Assembly: GCA_018969015.1 (NCBI GenBank)
Contig: JAGWZE010000018.1
Location: 1-64,000 of the forward strand
Origin: Alphaproteobacteria bacterium
Lineage (GTDB): Bacteria > Pseudomonadota > Alphaproteobacteria > Caulobacterales > Aquidulcibacteraceae
Direction: 5' to 3'
DNA: 64,000 nt
Under the pieces are notes generated by a model. The model saw only the letters and a list, made by a program, of their open reading frames with translations. It was not told where the DNA came from and did not search any database. Shown in pieces: positions 34,175 to 43,962 of the stretch (its first letter is position 1; every line of letters starts with the position of its first letter). The position numbers and the translations under genes were made by a program.

Positions 34175-36907
34175 ATGAACACGTTTCAGAAGGCCTGGGC
34201 CAATCTCGACCTGCTGCCGAAGCTGGCGATCGCCATGGGGCTCGCCTTGGCGCCGTCGCTCGCCCTGGGGGTGGTCTTTGTGGACACCCTGCGGCGGGAC
34301 GCGGCGGACACGCAGCGCGAGCGCCTGGGCGTGGCCGAGGCGCAGGACGTCTGGCGGGTGCTGACGGCCGCGGCGGCCTCGAACGAGGTGGGTCCGGACA
34401 TTCTGGCCGCCACGTCGCGGCTGGAGAACGGGGCGGTTGCACAGGATGCGGAGGCGCGCACGGTTCGCCATCTGCGCCGGCTCGTGGCGGCGACGCAGGC
34501 GGCCGAGTCGCCCCGTGACCTCATCGATCCGTCGGTGCGGCTGATGCGCGCGGTGGGCGACAGCTCGCGCCTGATGCTCGACCCCGTGCACGACACCTAT
34601 CACGCCGCCGATCTCCTGGTGATGCGGACGCCCGAGCTTGCGGCGTCCGCGGATGCGGTGGGAGCGGCGGCTACGCGCGGCGCCGCCCGACCGTCCGCGG
34701 CGCACAGCGCCGATGCGCGCGAACAGAACGGCCGGCTGCGCCTCGCCCTCGAGCAGACCGAGATCGGGCTCGACGCCTTGATCGTCTCGGCGGACGATCC
34801 GGACCTGGAGCGTCGTCTGGACGGAAAGCTGCAGGCGATCCGCGGGCGCGTGGCGCTGATCGAAAAGGACCTGCAGCTGATGGCGACCAGCCGCGGCGCG
34901 CAGGCGCGCGATGCGGCGGCGCGCGTGGGCGTGCAGGAGATCGGCCTGCAGCGGGACATCGACGCGCTCTGGCGCGAGGTGGCGGCGGCGCTCGATGCGC
35001 GGCTCGCGGCGCGGGTGGCGCGCAAGCACGCCGACATCACGCTGCACGGCGCCGCGGCGCTGCTGCTGATGCTGCTCGCGGGGCTCGTCGCGGGGGCCAT
35101 CGCGATCGGCTCGACGAAAGCGATGCGTCGCCAGATCGAGGCCATCGCCCGTATCGCCGATGGGGACACGCAGGCGCCGGCGCCGGATCTCGATCGCCGC
35201 AACCAGTTCGGACGATTGGCGCAGAGCGTCGAAGCGTTCCGCCGCGCCAAGATCGATCACGATGCGCTCGCCGCCGAGCTCTCGGCGGCGCGGGAATCGC
35301 TGGAAATGCGGGTGGAGGCGCGGACGCGCGAACTTGCCGAAGCGTCGCGGCGCGTGGCGCATCTGGCGCTGATCGCGCAGCACGCCAACGATCCCATGCT
35401 GATCCTCGACGCCAATGGCTGCATCGAGTGGGTCAACGAAACGCAGACGGCGCTGAGCGGCTTCACGCTGGAAGAGCTCGTCGGGCGCCGGCCGGACGAC
35501 ATGTTCTGCGGGCCGCTCACCGATCTGCGCACGGTCGGCGAGATCGCGCAGGCGATGGCGGCGCGGCGCACGATCTCGTGCGAGATCGTGCAGTATGCGC
35601 GCTCGGGGCAGGCTTATGTCGTCGATGTCTCGATCACGCCGGTCGTCGATCCCGAGACGGGGCTCTGGCGGTTCGTGACGGTGGGCCGCGACGTGACGCT
35701 GCGCAAGGAGCTCGAAACGCAGCTGCAGGCCGCGCGCATTCAGGCCGAAGAGGCGAACGCCGCGAAATCGGCCTTCCTGGCAAACATGAGCCACGAACTG
35801 CGCACGCCGCTGAACGCCGTCATCGGGTATGCGGAAATTCTCGCCGAGGACCTGCGCGCCGAGCAGCGCGACGAGGCTGCGGGCGACGCCGAGCGCATCC
35901 GCGCCGCCGCGCGCCACCTGCTCGCGCTGATCAACGAAGTTCTCGATCTCTCCAAGATCGAAGCGGGCCGGATGGAGCTGCACGTCGCCGACGTGGACGG
36001 CGCGGCGCTGGTGCGGGAAGCCACGCAGGCGCTCGAGCTGACGGCCCGCGGGAAGGGCGTGACCATCGACGTGGAGATCGATCCGGCGCTGGCGCATCTG
36101 CGGACGGACGGCGTGAAGCTGCGGCAGTGCGTGCTGAACCTCTTGTCGAATGCGGTGAAGTTCACGCCGGCGGGGACGGTGTCGGTGCGGGCGCGCCTGG
36201 ACGGCGGGCTGGTGCGGGTCGGCGTGAAGGACACCGGCATCGGCATGAGTCCCGAGCAGGTGAAGCGGCTGTTCCAGCCGTTCGTGCAGGCGAACTCCGA
36301 GACGAGCGCGCGCTTCGGCGGGACGGGCCTTGGACTCGCGATCACGCGGCGCCTGGCGATGTTGATGGGCGGCGACGTCACGGTGCGCAGCGCGCCGGGC
36401 GAGGGCTCCACGTTCGAGCTGACGATCGCCGCGCGCCTGGGAGAGCGGGCGGTCGACGACGCCGCCGCAGCGATCGGCGTCGACGGGCGCTACGTGCTCG
36501 TCATCGAGGACGGCGCGGATTCACGCGATATCGTCGCGCGGGCGACGACGATGCTCGGTCTGCGCAGCATCGGCGTCACGCATGGACATGAGGGGCTTGC
36601 GCAGGCGCGTGCGCGGCCGCCGAGCGTGATCGTGCTGGATATCGGGCTGCCCGATGGATCGGGCTGGTCGATCCTCTCGGCGCTCAAAGCCGATGCGGCG
36701 ACGCGGGACGTTCCGGTGATCGTGTATTCGATCGAGGATGACCGCCGCACGTCCCTGCAGCTCGGCGCCTGCGAGCATCTGGTGAAGCCGGTGGACCGCG
36801 CCACGTTGGCGGCGGCGATCGCGCGGTTCGCGCTGGGCGGGGCGCCGGTGGGCGGCCAGGACGCCGCGGACAGTGACGCCACCGCCCGCGGCGCGCAGCG
36901 GGCCTAG
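34175..36907 (+). CDS. Hybrid sensor histidine kinase
   Basis: 910 aa. Two membrane helices (about residues 22-40 and 290-312) bracket a periplasmic helical sensor; then HAMP (about 312-365), coiled coil, PAS (about 400-500), HisKA with phospho-accepting His in [11 protein letters not shown], HATPase with N box [10 protein letters not shown]1 DTGIGMS and G2 GGTGLGLAI, and a C-terminal receiver (Asp in [11 protein letters not shown], Lys in LVKPVD). Autophosphorylates and passes phosphate to its own receiver; no partner is adjacent. Its stop overlaps the convergent ahpD-like stop by 4 nt. Confidence 0.93.
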   Translation: MNTFQKAWANLDLLPKLAIAMGLALAPSLALGVVFVDTLRRDAADTQRERLGVAEAQDVWRVLTAAAASNEVGPDILAATSRLENGAVAQDAEARTVRHLRRLVAATQAAESPRDLIDPSVRLMRAVGDSSRLMLDPVHDTYHAADLLVMRTPELAASADAVGAAATRGAARPSAAHSADAREQNGRLRLALEQTEIGLDALIVSADDPDLERRLDGKLQAIRGRVALIEKDLQLMATSRGAQARDAAARVGVQEIGLQRDIDALWREVAAALDARLAARVARKHADITLHGAAALLLMLLAGLVAGAIAIGSTKAMRRQIEAIARIADGDTQAPAPDLDRRNQFGRLAQSVEAFRRAKIDHDALAAELSAARESLEMRVEARTRELAEASRRVAHLALIAQHANDPMLILDANGCIEWVNETQTALSGFTLEELVGRRPDDMFCGPLTDLRTVGEIAQAMAARRTISCEIVQYARSGQAYVVDVSITPVVDPETGLWRFVTVGRDVTLRKELETQLQAARIQAEEANAAKSAFLANMSHELRTPLNAVIGYAEILAEDLRAEQRDEAAGDAERIRAAARHLLALINEVLDLSKIEAGRMELHVADVDGAALVREATQALELTARGKGVTIDVEIDPALAHLRTDGVKLRQCVLNLLSNAVKFTPAGTVSVRARLDGGLVRVGVKDTGIGMSPEQVKRLFQPFVQANSETSARFGGTGLGLAITRRLAMLMGGDVTVRSAPGEGSTFELTIAARLGERAVDDAAAAIGVDGRYVLVIEDGADSRDIVARATTMLGLRSIGVTHGHEGLAQARARPPSVIVLDIGLPDGSGWSILSALKADAATRDVPVIVYSIEDDRRTSLQLGACEHLVKPVDRATLAAAIARFALGGAPVGGQDAADSDATARGAQRA

Positions 36908-37437
36908 GCGGCGAGCGCGCTTTCCGCGCGGATTACGGCGCTCGCGGCGTTGACCACGGCGGCGATGCGGATGGCCGCCTGGATGTGGGTGTTCGGCACG
37001 CCGCGCTTGCGCAGCTCTTCCTCGTGGCTGTCGAGGCACATGCCGCAGCCATTGATCGCGGAGACGGCGAGCGACCACAGCTCGAAGTCCACCTTGTCCA
37101 CGCCCGGGTTCATCATGATGTTCATGCGCAGGCCGGCCCGCAGCGTGCGGTACTCCTGGTTCTGCAGCAGGTGCATCGACCGATAGTAGACATTGTTCAT
37201 GCCCATGATCGCAGCGGCGGCCTTCGCGGCCGTGGCGGCTTCGGGCGAGATCTTGCCGGCGACTTCCGCCTCGATCGCCTTGACGACTTGCGGCACGCCG
37301 ATGGCGTGCGCGGAGGCGAGGAAGCAGCCCCATTTCTGCTGATCCGTCAGCAGCGTTTCGGCGGCCAGCGAGCCAAGATTGAGTTTCTGGTCCTTCGCGT
37401 AGTCAGGCAAAGCGTCGCGCAGGGCGTCGAGGGACAT
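36904..37437 (-). CDS. ahpD: AhpD-like alkylhydroperoxidase
   Basis: 177 aa. Carboxymuconolactone-decarboxylase fold with the active site E-x-x-x-x-C-x-x-C-x-x-x-H: Cys131 and Cys134 in [10 protein letters not shown], His138. Acts as a thiol reductant for AhpC in systems lacking AhpF. Lies downstream of ahpC in the same direction across a 143-bp gap that contains two hairpins. Confidence 0.95.
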   Translation of the reverse strand: MSLDALRDALPDYAKDQKLNLGSLAAETLLTDQQKWGCFLASAHAIGVPQVVKAIEAEVAGKISPEAATAAKAAAAIMGMNNVYYRSMHLLQNQEYRTLRAGLRMNIMMNPGVDKVDFELWSLAVSAINGCGMCLDSHEEELRKRGVPNTHIQAAIRIAAVVNAASAVIRAESALAA

Positions 37438-37480
37438 GGTCCGGATTCCTTCAAAGACGAATGCGGGAGGCGGATACGAA

Positions 37481-37571
37481 ATCTCCCCCGATGGAGCGGG
37501 GGAGATCGCGTACCTCGACGAAAAGGGCGCTCGCGCCGCCTGTAGGCTGGGTGGGGGACGGCGGCGCGAGC
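37481..37571 (-). promoter_or_regulatory. Two hairpins in the ahpC-ahpD gap
   Basis: A 12-bp perfect stem (37529-37540 with 37560-37571, 19-base loop) lies just after the ahpC stop on the minus strand and is followed by GCCCTTTTC; a 10-bp stem (37481-37490 with 37497-37506, six-base loop) follows. The first looks like a partial terminator that would make ahpC transcript exceed ahpD; the pair may also be a dispersed palindromic element. Confidence 0.6.
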
Positions 37572-37580
37572 TGGCGGCGG

Positions 37581-38135
37581 TTAGGCCGCTTTCAGCGTGT
37601 CGCCGCCGACGGGGCGGTTGCACGGGCAGAGTTCGTCGGTCTGCAGCGCGTCGAGCACGCGCAGCGTGTCTTGCGGGTTGCGGCCGACATTGAGGTTCGT
37701 GACGTACACGTGCTGCACGACGTTGTGCGGGTCGACGACGAACGTCGCGCGGTAGGCGACGCCGTCCGGCGAGCGCACGCCGAGGCCGTCGGTCAGCGAG
37801 CCGTTCGTGTCGGCGAACTGCCAGTGGCCGAGCTTGTTGAGGTCCTTGTGGTCGCGGCGCCAGGCGAGCTTCACGAACTCGTTGTCCGTCGAGCCGCCGA
37901 GGACGACCGCGTCACGCGCTTCGAATTCCTTCGCGAGGCGGCCGAATTCCGCGATCTCGGTCGGGCAAACGAAGGTGAAGTCCTTCGGGTAGAAGTAGAT
38001 GACCTTCCACTTGCCCGAGAACGAGTCCTGCGTGAGCTCCTCGAAGGCGGACACGCCGTTCTCTTCGTGGTTGTTGAAGCCCGGCTTCACGCCGGTGACT
38101 TTGAACGCGGGAAGTTTCTCGCCGATGCCGAGCAT
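37581..38135 (-). CDS. ahpC: Peroxiredoxin AhpC
   Basis: 184 aa. Typical 2-Cys peroxiredoxin reducing H2O2 and organic hydroperoxides. Peroxidatic Cys57 in [12 protein letters not shown]; the C-terminal CPC (Cys170, Cys172) matches the AhpC type that is recycled by AhpD. AGGAG precedes the ATG. Expected to be activated by the divergent OxyR (see 38199-38231). Confidence 0.97.
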   Translation of the reverse strand: MLGIGEKLPAFKVTGVKPGFNNHEENGVSAFEELTQDSFSGKWKVIYFYPKDFTFVCPTEIAEFGRLAKEFEARDAVVLGGSTDNEFVKLAWRRDHKDLNKLGHWQFADTNGSLTDGLGVRSPDGVAYRATFVVDPHNVVQHVYVTNLNVGRNPQDTLRVLDALQTDELCPCNRPVGGDTLKAA

Positions 38136-38198
38136 GTGTGTCTCCTGGGAGGAAAGAGGGCCGGACCGGTAGTCGGTTCGCGCCAGGGGGGCAAACTG

Positions 38199-38231
38199 AT
38201 AATAGGAATACCCCCTATAGGCAAAATCTAT
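38199..38231 (-). promoter_or_regulatory. ahpC promoter with OxyR half-sites
   Basis: TATTAT (minus strand, 38199-38204) is a good -10 element about 64 nt upstream of ahpC. The -35 region has no good match but is covered by ATAG-N7-CTAT (38217-38231), the repeating OxyR half-site pattern. Further ATAG and CTAT words lie at 38202-38205 and 38215-38218 with imperfect spacing. Confidence 0.6.
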
Positions 38232-38337
38232 ATCTAGAGCCCCCTCCCTTTCGGTGGCGTCTATAGCGTGGACGGGGCGCGGCCGGCCGTTCGGGCGTCG
38301 CAGGCGATCGGCGGAATTGATCGTCGGCGCTATTGAG

Positions 38338-38352
38338 ATAGATAACGCCTAT
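38338..38352 (+). promoter_or_regulatory. OxyR-type site at the oxyR start
   Basis: ATAG-ATAACGC-CTAT, a perfect ATAG-N7-CTAT, overlaps the oxyR ATG; ATTG 22 bp upstream (38316-38319) is a further near-match in phase. The position suits negative autoregulation, usual for LysR-type regulators. Confidence 0.55.
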
Positions 38353-39292
38353 GACAAATCTCGATCCTCTGCCGCGCGGGGCCTTGCCGACGCTGCGTCA
38401 GCTCCAGTTTCTCGCCGCCCTCCAGGCGCACGGCTCGTTCGTGCGGGCCGCCGATGCGGTGGGCGTGACGCAGCCGACATTGTCCGCCGGGGTGAAGGAG
38501 CTCGAGGCCATTCTGGGCGTGACGCTGGTCGATCGGGCTCGCGGCGCGGCCTTGACCCCGGCGGGAGAAGAGGCGGCGAGCCGGGCGGTGCGCATCCTGT
38601 CCGAGACCGAGGAGCTCGTGCGGGCGCTGCACGGCGCGTCCGGGCCGCTGGTCGGGCCGTTCCGGCTGGGCGCGATCCCGACGATCGCGCCGTTCCTTTT
38701 GCCCAAGGCGCTGCCGGCGCTGCGCGGCCAGTTTCCGGACCTGCGGCTTCTGCTGCGCGAGGACGTGTCGAACCGGCTCGTGGATCAGGTGCGGGCGCGG
38801 GCGCTGGATGCGGCGATCATCGCGCTGCCCTACGAGGCGTCCGGGCTGGAGATCGAAGTGATCGGCGAGGACGAGTTCCTTCTGGCTGCCCCGAAAGGCC
38901 ATCCGCTCGTGCGCCGCAACGACCTGACGCCGGAAGATCTGGCCGGCGAAGACGTGCTGCTGCTGGAGGACGGGCATTGCCTGCGTGATCACGCGCTGCG
39001 GTTCTGCGGCGCGGCGCCCGGGCGGCAGGCGGCGGACGTCAGCGCCACGAGCCTCTACACGCTCGTGCAGATGGTGGCCGGCGGCATGGGCGTGACGCTG
39101 CTGCCGCGTCTGGCCTCGGAAGCGGGCACGGCGGCGGGCCCGGCGGTGGAGGTGCGACCGTTCTCGGCGCCGGTCGTGGGGCGCTCGATCGGGGTGGCGT
39201 GGCGGGCCGGGAGCCCCCGCAGCGGCGAGTGCCGGCTTCTGGCGGCCGCGCTGCGCGAGGTGGTCAGCGGGTCGGCCAGTCCGGCGCCGTGA
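38351..39292 (+). CDS. oxyR: Hydrogen-peroxide sensor OxyR
   Basis: 313 aa. LysR-type regulator: N-terminal winged helix (RQLQFLAALQAHGSFVRAA, DAVGVTQPTLSAGVKELE) and effector domain with the redox pair Cys210 and Cys219 in GHCLRDHALRFC, nine residues apart as in E. coli Cys199/Cys208. Oxidation forms the disulphide that activates ahpC. No leader binding site other than the ATAG-N7-CTAT overlap is visible. The 3-prime end overlaps the convergent membrane gene by 29 nt. Confidence 0.95.
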   Translation: MTNLDPLPRGALPTLRQLQFLAALQAHGSFVRAADAVGVTQPTLSAGVKELEAILGVTLVDRARGAALTPAGEEAASRAVRILSETEELVRALHGASGPLVGPFRLGAIPTIAPFLLPKALPALRGQFPDLRLLLREDVSNRLVDQVRARALDAAIIALPYEASGLEIEVIGEDEFLLAAPKGHPLVRRNDLTPEDLAGEDVLLLEDGHCLRDHALRFCGAAPGRQAADVSATSLYTLVQMVAGGMGVTLLPRLASEAGTAAGPAVEVRPFSAPVVGRSIGVAWRAGSPRSGECRLLAAALREVVSGSASPAP

Positions 39293-39602
39293 GGCGGCGG
39301 GACAGGCTTGGCAGGCGCACGATCAGCCAGATCGCGGCCCAGACGTTGCCGAGCGCGAGCATCGGCGCGGCCCACAAGAGCCCGACCAGAAATGACCGCT
39401 CCGCCAACATCATGATCATCGCCATGAGGGCGAAGCCGACATAGAGGTCGAGCATCGCCACCACGCCCCAGGGGAGCGTGAGCAGCACGCTGCCCTGCTG
39501 CCAGATGTTCCCGTGCAGTTCGCCCGAGGTCAGGATGGCCCAGGCAATCGCGCCCACGAGCGCGAAAGCGAGGATCGCCGCAAAAATCCGCCACCAAGTC
39601 AT
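39264..39602 (-). CDS. DUF1475-like small membrane protein
   Basis: 112 aa with three membrane helices (about residues 7-25, 38-66, 74-96). LPWGVVAMLDLYVGF and the E-R-x-F-L-V-G-L-L-W plus ALGNVWAAIWL pattern resemble the DUF1475 family. It lies 22 nt after the symporter stop region on the same strand, and its end overlaps oxyR. Function unknown. Confidence 0.75.
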   Translation of the reverse strand: MTWWRIFAAILAFALVGAIAWAILTSGELHGNIWQQGSVLLTLPWGVVAMLDLYVGFALMAMIMMLAERSFLVGLLWAAPMLALGNVWAAIWLIVRLPSLSRRLTAPDWPTR

Positions 39603-39624
39603 CGGCGCACCCTAGCGTCTGGAT

Positions 39625-40911
39625 TCAGGCCGGCAAAGGCTGAGGCTGCTTTGCGGGCTCGTCTTCGTCGGCGGGCCCATCCTTGAGCTCCTTTTCCCAC
39701 TTGGCGGTCACGGCGGTGGCGACGGCGTTCCCGACCACGTTGGTGGCGCTGCGGCCCATGTCCAGGAACTGGTCGATGGCGAGGATCAGCAGCAGGCCCG
39801 CTTCCGGGATCTTGAAGAAGGCGAGCGTCGCGGCGATCACGACGAGCGACGCGCGGGGCACGCCGGCCATGCCTTTCGACGTGAGCATGAGCAGCAGCAG
39901 CATCGTGATCTTCTGCGCCCAGGTCAGTTCGATGCCATAGGCCTGCGCGATGAAGATCGTCGCGAAGGTGCAGTACATCATCGAGCCGTCGAGATTGAAC
40001 GAGTAGCCGAGCGGCAGGACGAAGCCGGAAATGCGCTTGGGCACGCCGAAGCGCCGCAGCCCCTCCATCGTGCGCGGGTAGGCGGCTTCCGAGCTCGCCG
40101 TGGAGAAGGCGAGGAGGATCGGCTCGCGCAGCTGGCCGATCAGGCCGAAGGTGCGCGCGCCAAGAACCACCGCGCTGGCGAGCAGCAGCACGACCCACAA
40201 GACGCCGAGCGCGGCGTAGAAGCCGGCGATGAACTTGCCATAGGTCCACAGGATCTCGAGGCCGTGCTTGGCGACGGTCGCGGCGATGGCGGCGAACACC
40301 GCGATCGGCGCGACGAGCATGACGTAGCCCGTGATCTTCAGCATCACCTCGACCATCTGCTCGGCAAGCACCACGAGCTGTTTGGTCTTTTCGCCGAGCG
40401 AGGCGAGCGCCACGCCGACGAACAGCGAGAACACCACGATCTGCAGGATCTCGTTCGTCGCCATCGCCTCGAAGAACGATTTCGGGAAGACGTGGGTGAG
40501 GAAGTCCTTGAAGGAGAGCGCCGACGCCTTGATGCCGCTTTGCGCGTCCGCCGCAGGGAGCGGCAGGTTCAGGCCCGCGCCCGGCTGCAGGATCGTCACG
40601 GCGACGATGCCGAGCGTGAGCGAGACGAGCGAGGCGCCGAGGAACCACGCCATCGTGCGCAGGCCGATTCGTCCGATCGCCGAGCCCGAGCCCATGTGCG
40701 CGATGCCGGCCACGAGCGTGGAGAACACCAGCGGCGCGATGATCATCTTGATCAGGCGCAGGAAGATGTCGGTGACGACCTTGAAGCCGTCGGCCCATTG
40801 CGCGGCGGTCTCGGTCGGCAGGTAGGCGTTGATCGCCCACCCCGTCCCGATGCCGAGGATCATGCCGATCAGGATGTAGAGCGAGAACGAGCGCGACATG
40901 GCGGGCCTCAA
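39625..40911 (-). CDS. Dicarboxylate/amino-acid:cation symporter
   Basis: 428 aa, DAACS (SDF) family: about eight membrane helices plus two re-entrant loops. The serine-rich loop AFSTASSEAAYPRTME, PLGYSFNLDGSMMY and the late GxxxxDxxLDMGRSATNVVGNAVAT are signatures for Na+- or H+-coupled uptake of C4-dicarboxylates or glutamate/aspartate. Starts overlapping the prolyl oligopeptidase stop by 4 nt. Confidence 0.94.
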   Translation of the reverse strand: MRPAMSRSFSLYILIGMILGIGTGWAINAYLPTETAAQWADGFKVVTDIFLRLIKMIIAPLVFSTLVAGIAHMGSGSAIGRIGLRTMAWFLGASLVSLTLGIVAVTILQPGAGLNLPLPAADAQSGIKASALSFKDFLTHVFPKSFFEAMATNEILQIVVFSLFVGVALASLGEKTKQLVVLAEQMVEVMLKITGYVMLVAPIAVFAAIAATVAKHGLEILWTYGKFIAGFYAALGVLWVVLLLASAVVLGARTFGLIGQLREPILLAFSTASSEAAYPRTMEGLRRFGVPKRISGFVLPLGYSFNLDGSMMYCTFATIFIAQAYGIELTWAQKITMLLLLMLTSKGMAGVPRASLVVIAATLAFFKIPEAGLLLILAIDQFLDMGRSATNVVGNAVATAVTAKWEKELKDGPADEDEPAKQPQPLPA

Positions 40912-43040
40912 TCCATCAGACGTTTCATGAGGTAGGTCATCTCGAGCGCGCGGCGCGACGCCTGCTCCTGCAGGTTCGCGGCGGCCGAGTGCCCGCCATC
41001 GATGTTCTCATAGTAGTAGAACGGCATCCCGAGCTCTTCGAGGCGCGCGCCGTACTTGCGGGCGTGGGCCGGGTGGACGCGGTCGTCCTTGGTCGAGGTG
41101 ACGAGGAACGGCACGGGATAATCCGCCCGCTTGCGCAGATTGGCGTAGGGCGAAAGCTTTTCGAGGAACTTGCGCTCGTCCGGGTGCGTCGGGCGCCCGT
41201 TCGGGCCGATCGTGGGATCGCCGTATTCGTCGACCCACGACGCGCCGGCGAGCATCTGGTTGTAGCGCAGCATGTCCAGCAGCGGCACCTGCACGACGGC
41301 GGCGTTGAAGAGCTCGGGGCGCTGCGTGAGCATCACGCCCATCAGAAGCCCGCCGTTCGAGCCGCCCATGATGCCGAGGCGGCGCGGGCTCGTGATCTTG
41401 CGGGCGATGAGGTCTTCGGCGACGGCGATGAAGTCGTCATAGACGACCTGGCGATTGGTCTTCAGGCCGGCCTGGTGCCAGGCGGGGCCGAACTCGCCGC
41501 CGCCGCGGATGTTGGCGAGCACGTACACCCCGCCGCGCTCCAGCCACAACTTGCCCGTGAAGGCGGAGTAGGCGGGCGTCATCGAGATCTGGAAGCCGCC
41601 ATAGCCGTAGAGCAGCGTCGGGTTCGAGCCGTCGAGCTTCACGTCCTTCGCGCGGATGATGAAGTACGGCACTTTCGTTCCGTCGCGGCTCGTCGCCTCG
41701 TACTGCTCGGAGACGAACCGCGAGGCGTCGAACTTCGGCGTGAGAGCGCGGACTTGTTTCGCCGATCCGGTCGTGGAGTCGAGCGCGTAGAGCGTGTCGG
41801 GGCGAAGGAAGTCCTCGAAGACGGCGAAGGCCGTTGACGTGTCGGAGGCGGCGCCGGCAATCGTCACGGCGCCGTTCGGCGGCAGCGGGATCTGGCTTTC
41901 CACCCAGGCGCGGCCGTCAAACGTGAGGCGCAGCATCGCCGCGCGCACGTTGCGATAGAGGGAGACGATCACCGCATCGCGCGCGATCGCGACGTCCTCG
42001 ACGCTTTCGCGCGGGCCGGGGCCGTAGAGCAGGCGCACGGGCGGCGCCGCGCTCGACGCGGCGGAGAGCGGCATCGAGAGCAGGGAGCCGCGGGCGAACT
42101 TCGTCGCGCCGCCGGGCGGCGTCCAATCCTCTTCGGTGGTGAAGACGAGTTCGCCCTTGTGCAGGCCGCGCAGCGTGGCGCGGCCGGGCAGCGTCAGGGT
42201 CTGCGGGCCGCCCTGCGCGTCGAGCCGTTTGTACACGGAGGAAAAGAACGTCTGCGCCTCCGCCGCGATCACGGCGCGCTGGCCGTCCTCGCCGGTGAAG
42301 GCGGACATGAAGACGCCGACGTCGGAGACGTCGCCGCGCATGATCTCGACGGCGGAGGAAAGCGGCGCGCCGCGGCGCAGCTCCTTCACGACGATCGGGT
42401 AGCCGGACTCCGAGAGCGAGCCGGGGCCCCAATCGGTCGCGACGTAGGGGGTGTCGGCGTCCTTCCACTGCACGTCGCTCTTGGCTTCGGGCAGGGAGAA
42501 GCCGCCGGGCACGAAGGCCTTCGCCTTGATGTCGTACTCGCGGCGCACCGCGGCGTCCTTGCCGCCGTCGGACAGGCGGATGAGGCAGCGCGTCTCTTCG
42601 GGCGGCAGGCAGGTCGCGCCCTGGAAGACCCAGTTCTTGTTCTCGGCGACGGAGAGGGCGTCGACGTCGAGCAGCGTTTCCCACACGGGCTTGCCGGCGG
42701 TGAAGTCCGCGATCGGGGAACGACGCCACGCGCCGCGCACCTGCGCCTCGTCCTGCCAGAAATTGTAGACATAGCCGCCGCGCACCGCGCCGGTCGGCAG
42801 ACGATCGCGGGCGTTGACGATGGCGCGCGCATCGGCCTCGAGCTGGGCGAAGCGCGGATCGGCCTTCAGTTCGGCCAGCGTGCGCGTGTTCTGCGCGCGC
42901 ACCCATTCGAGTGCGCGCGGGCCCTCCACGTCTTCCATGTAGAGGTAGGGATCGGCGCGTTGGGTCAAAGAGGACATGGCGGCGCAGCCGGACAAGAGCG
43001 TCGCAACGGCGGCCGCCGCGACGACTTTGGACAAGGACAT
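40908..43040 (-). CDS. Prolyl oligopeptidase, lipoprotein form
   Basis: 710 aa from ATG 43040. A lipoprotein signal LLSGC (about Cys18) precedes an N-terminal beta-propeller and a C-terminal alpha/beta hydrolase domain of peptidase family S9A: nucleophile Ser in GGSNGG, Asp in TKDDRVHP, His in DGGHSAA. Cleaves short peptides after proline, probably in the periplasm. Most bacterial relatives lack the lipobox or have a normal signal peptide. Confidence 0.93.
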   Translation of the reverse strand: MSLSKVVAAAAVATLLSGCAAMSSLTQRADPYLYMEDVEGPRALEWVRAQNTRTLAELKADPRFAQLEADARAIVNARDRLPTGAVRGGYVYNFWQDEAQVRGAWRRSPIADFTAGKPVWETLLDVDALSVAENKNWVFQGATCLPPEETRCLIRLSDGGKDAAVRREYDIKAKAFVPGGFSLPEAKSDVQWKDADTPYVATDWGPGSLSESGYPIVVKELRRGAPLSSAVEIMRGDVSDVGVFMSAFTGEDGQRAVIAAEAQTFFSSVYKRLDAQGGPQTLTLPGRATLRGLHKGELVFTTEEDWTPPGGATKFARGSLLSMPLSAASSAAPPVRLLYGPGPRESVEDVAIARDAVIVSLYRNVRAAMLRLTFDGRAWVESQIPLPPNGAVTIAGAASDTSTAFAVFEDFLRPDTLYALDSTTGSAKQVRALTPKFDASRFVSEQYEATSRDGTKVPYFIIRAKDVKLDGSNPTLLYGYGGFQISMTPAYSAFTGKLWLERGGVYVLANIRGGGEFGPAWHQAGLKTNRQVVYDDFIAVAEDLIARKITSPRRLGIMGGSNGGLLMGVMLTQRPELFNAAVVQVPLLDMLRYNQMLAGASWVDEYGDPTIGPNGRPTHPDERKFLEKLSPYANLRKRADYPVPFLVTSTKDDRVHPAHARKYGARLEELGMPFYYYENIDGGHSAAANLQEQASRRALEMTYLMKRLMD

Positions 43041-43094
43041 GGGCAGATCTCCCCGTGCGCACACAAGCAGATCGTTTCGGGCGAGGGAAGGCGT

Positions 43095-43853
43095 CTAGCC
43101 GGTCACGATCGCGCTGCGTTCGGCCTCGGTGAGGAGACGCCACCGCCCTTCGGGCAGGTCGCCGAGGCGCAGCGGGCCGATCCGGACGCGGTGGAGATCG
43201 ACGACGAAGAGGTCGACGAGCTCGGCCATGCGGCGGATTTGCCGGTTGCGGCCTTCGCGCAGGACGAAGCGCAGGCGGCCGTCGCGCAGCTGGGTGACCT
43301 GGGCGGGTTTGAGCTTGCGCCCGTCCAGTTCGAGGCCGTGGCGCAGCCAGGCGAGCTTGCGTTCGGTGACCCCGCCTTCGACGGCGACGAGGTATTCCTT
43401 GTCGAGCGTCGAGTCCGGGCCGATCACCGCCTTGGCGAGCACGCCGTCCTGCGAGAGCAGCAGGAGGCCGCGCGAGTCCTGGTCGAGGCGGCCGAGCGGC
43501 GGCAGGCTCGCGGTCGGGGGCGGCGGGGCGCCGGGGCCGACGAGATTGGCTTGGGTCAGCAGGCGCGCCGCCGGGATTTGGCCGGGCTCGGGCTGGGCCG
43601 AAACGTAGCCGACGGGCTTGTGGATCACCACGCTGAGCGCCGGGGCGAGGCCCGCGCCGGCGCGGTCGGCGAGGGTCAAGGTCTGGCCCGCCTCGATCTT
43701 GCGGCCCGGATCGGTGACGGGGGCGCCATCGATCGAGACCAGGCCGCGCGCGATCAGGTCCTCCGCTTCGCGACGCGAGCAGACGCCATTCTGGGCCAGC
43801 CATTTGTTGACCCGCTGGGGCTCCGGGCCCGAATAGGTGCGCGTCCACGCCAT
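43095..43853 (-). CDS. 23S rRNA pseudouridine synthase, RluB/RluF type
   Basis: 252 aa. S4 RNA-binding domain at the N-terminus (RVNKWLAQNGVCSRREAEDLI) and a RsuA-family catalytic domain with the active Asp in GRLDQDSRGLLLL; the NRQIRRM motif near the C-terminus is also conserved. RluB/RluE/RluF cannot be told apart with confidence by eye. Divergent from dapF. Confidence 0.92.
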   Translation of the reverse strand: MAWTRTYSGPEPQRVNKWLAQNGVCSRREAEDLIARGLVSIDGAPVTDPGRKIEAGQTLTLADRAGAGLAPALSVVIHKPVGYVSAQPEPGQIPAARLLTQANLVGPGAPPPPTASLPPLGRLDQDSRGLLLLSQDGVLAKAVIGPDSTLDKEYLVAVEGGVTERKLAWLRHGLELDGRKLKPAQVTQLRDGRLRFVLREGRNRQIRRMAELVDLFVVDLHRVRIGPLRLGDLPEGRWRLLTEAERSAIVTG

Positions 43854-43962
43854 CCTGGTGCATTGGCGCGTCCGGACGCGCGCCGCAAGCGGGCAGGATT
43901 GGCGATCGGGGGTGAGGCCCCTATTCTTCTTTGCAGTCGCGGCGCTGCGGGGCGGAGGGTGG

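Noticed and set aside
39599-40840. Long open frame opposite/alternative to the symporter
   Set aside because: Arginine/alanine-rich shadow of the DAACS gene, whose signature motifs are intact.
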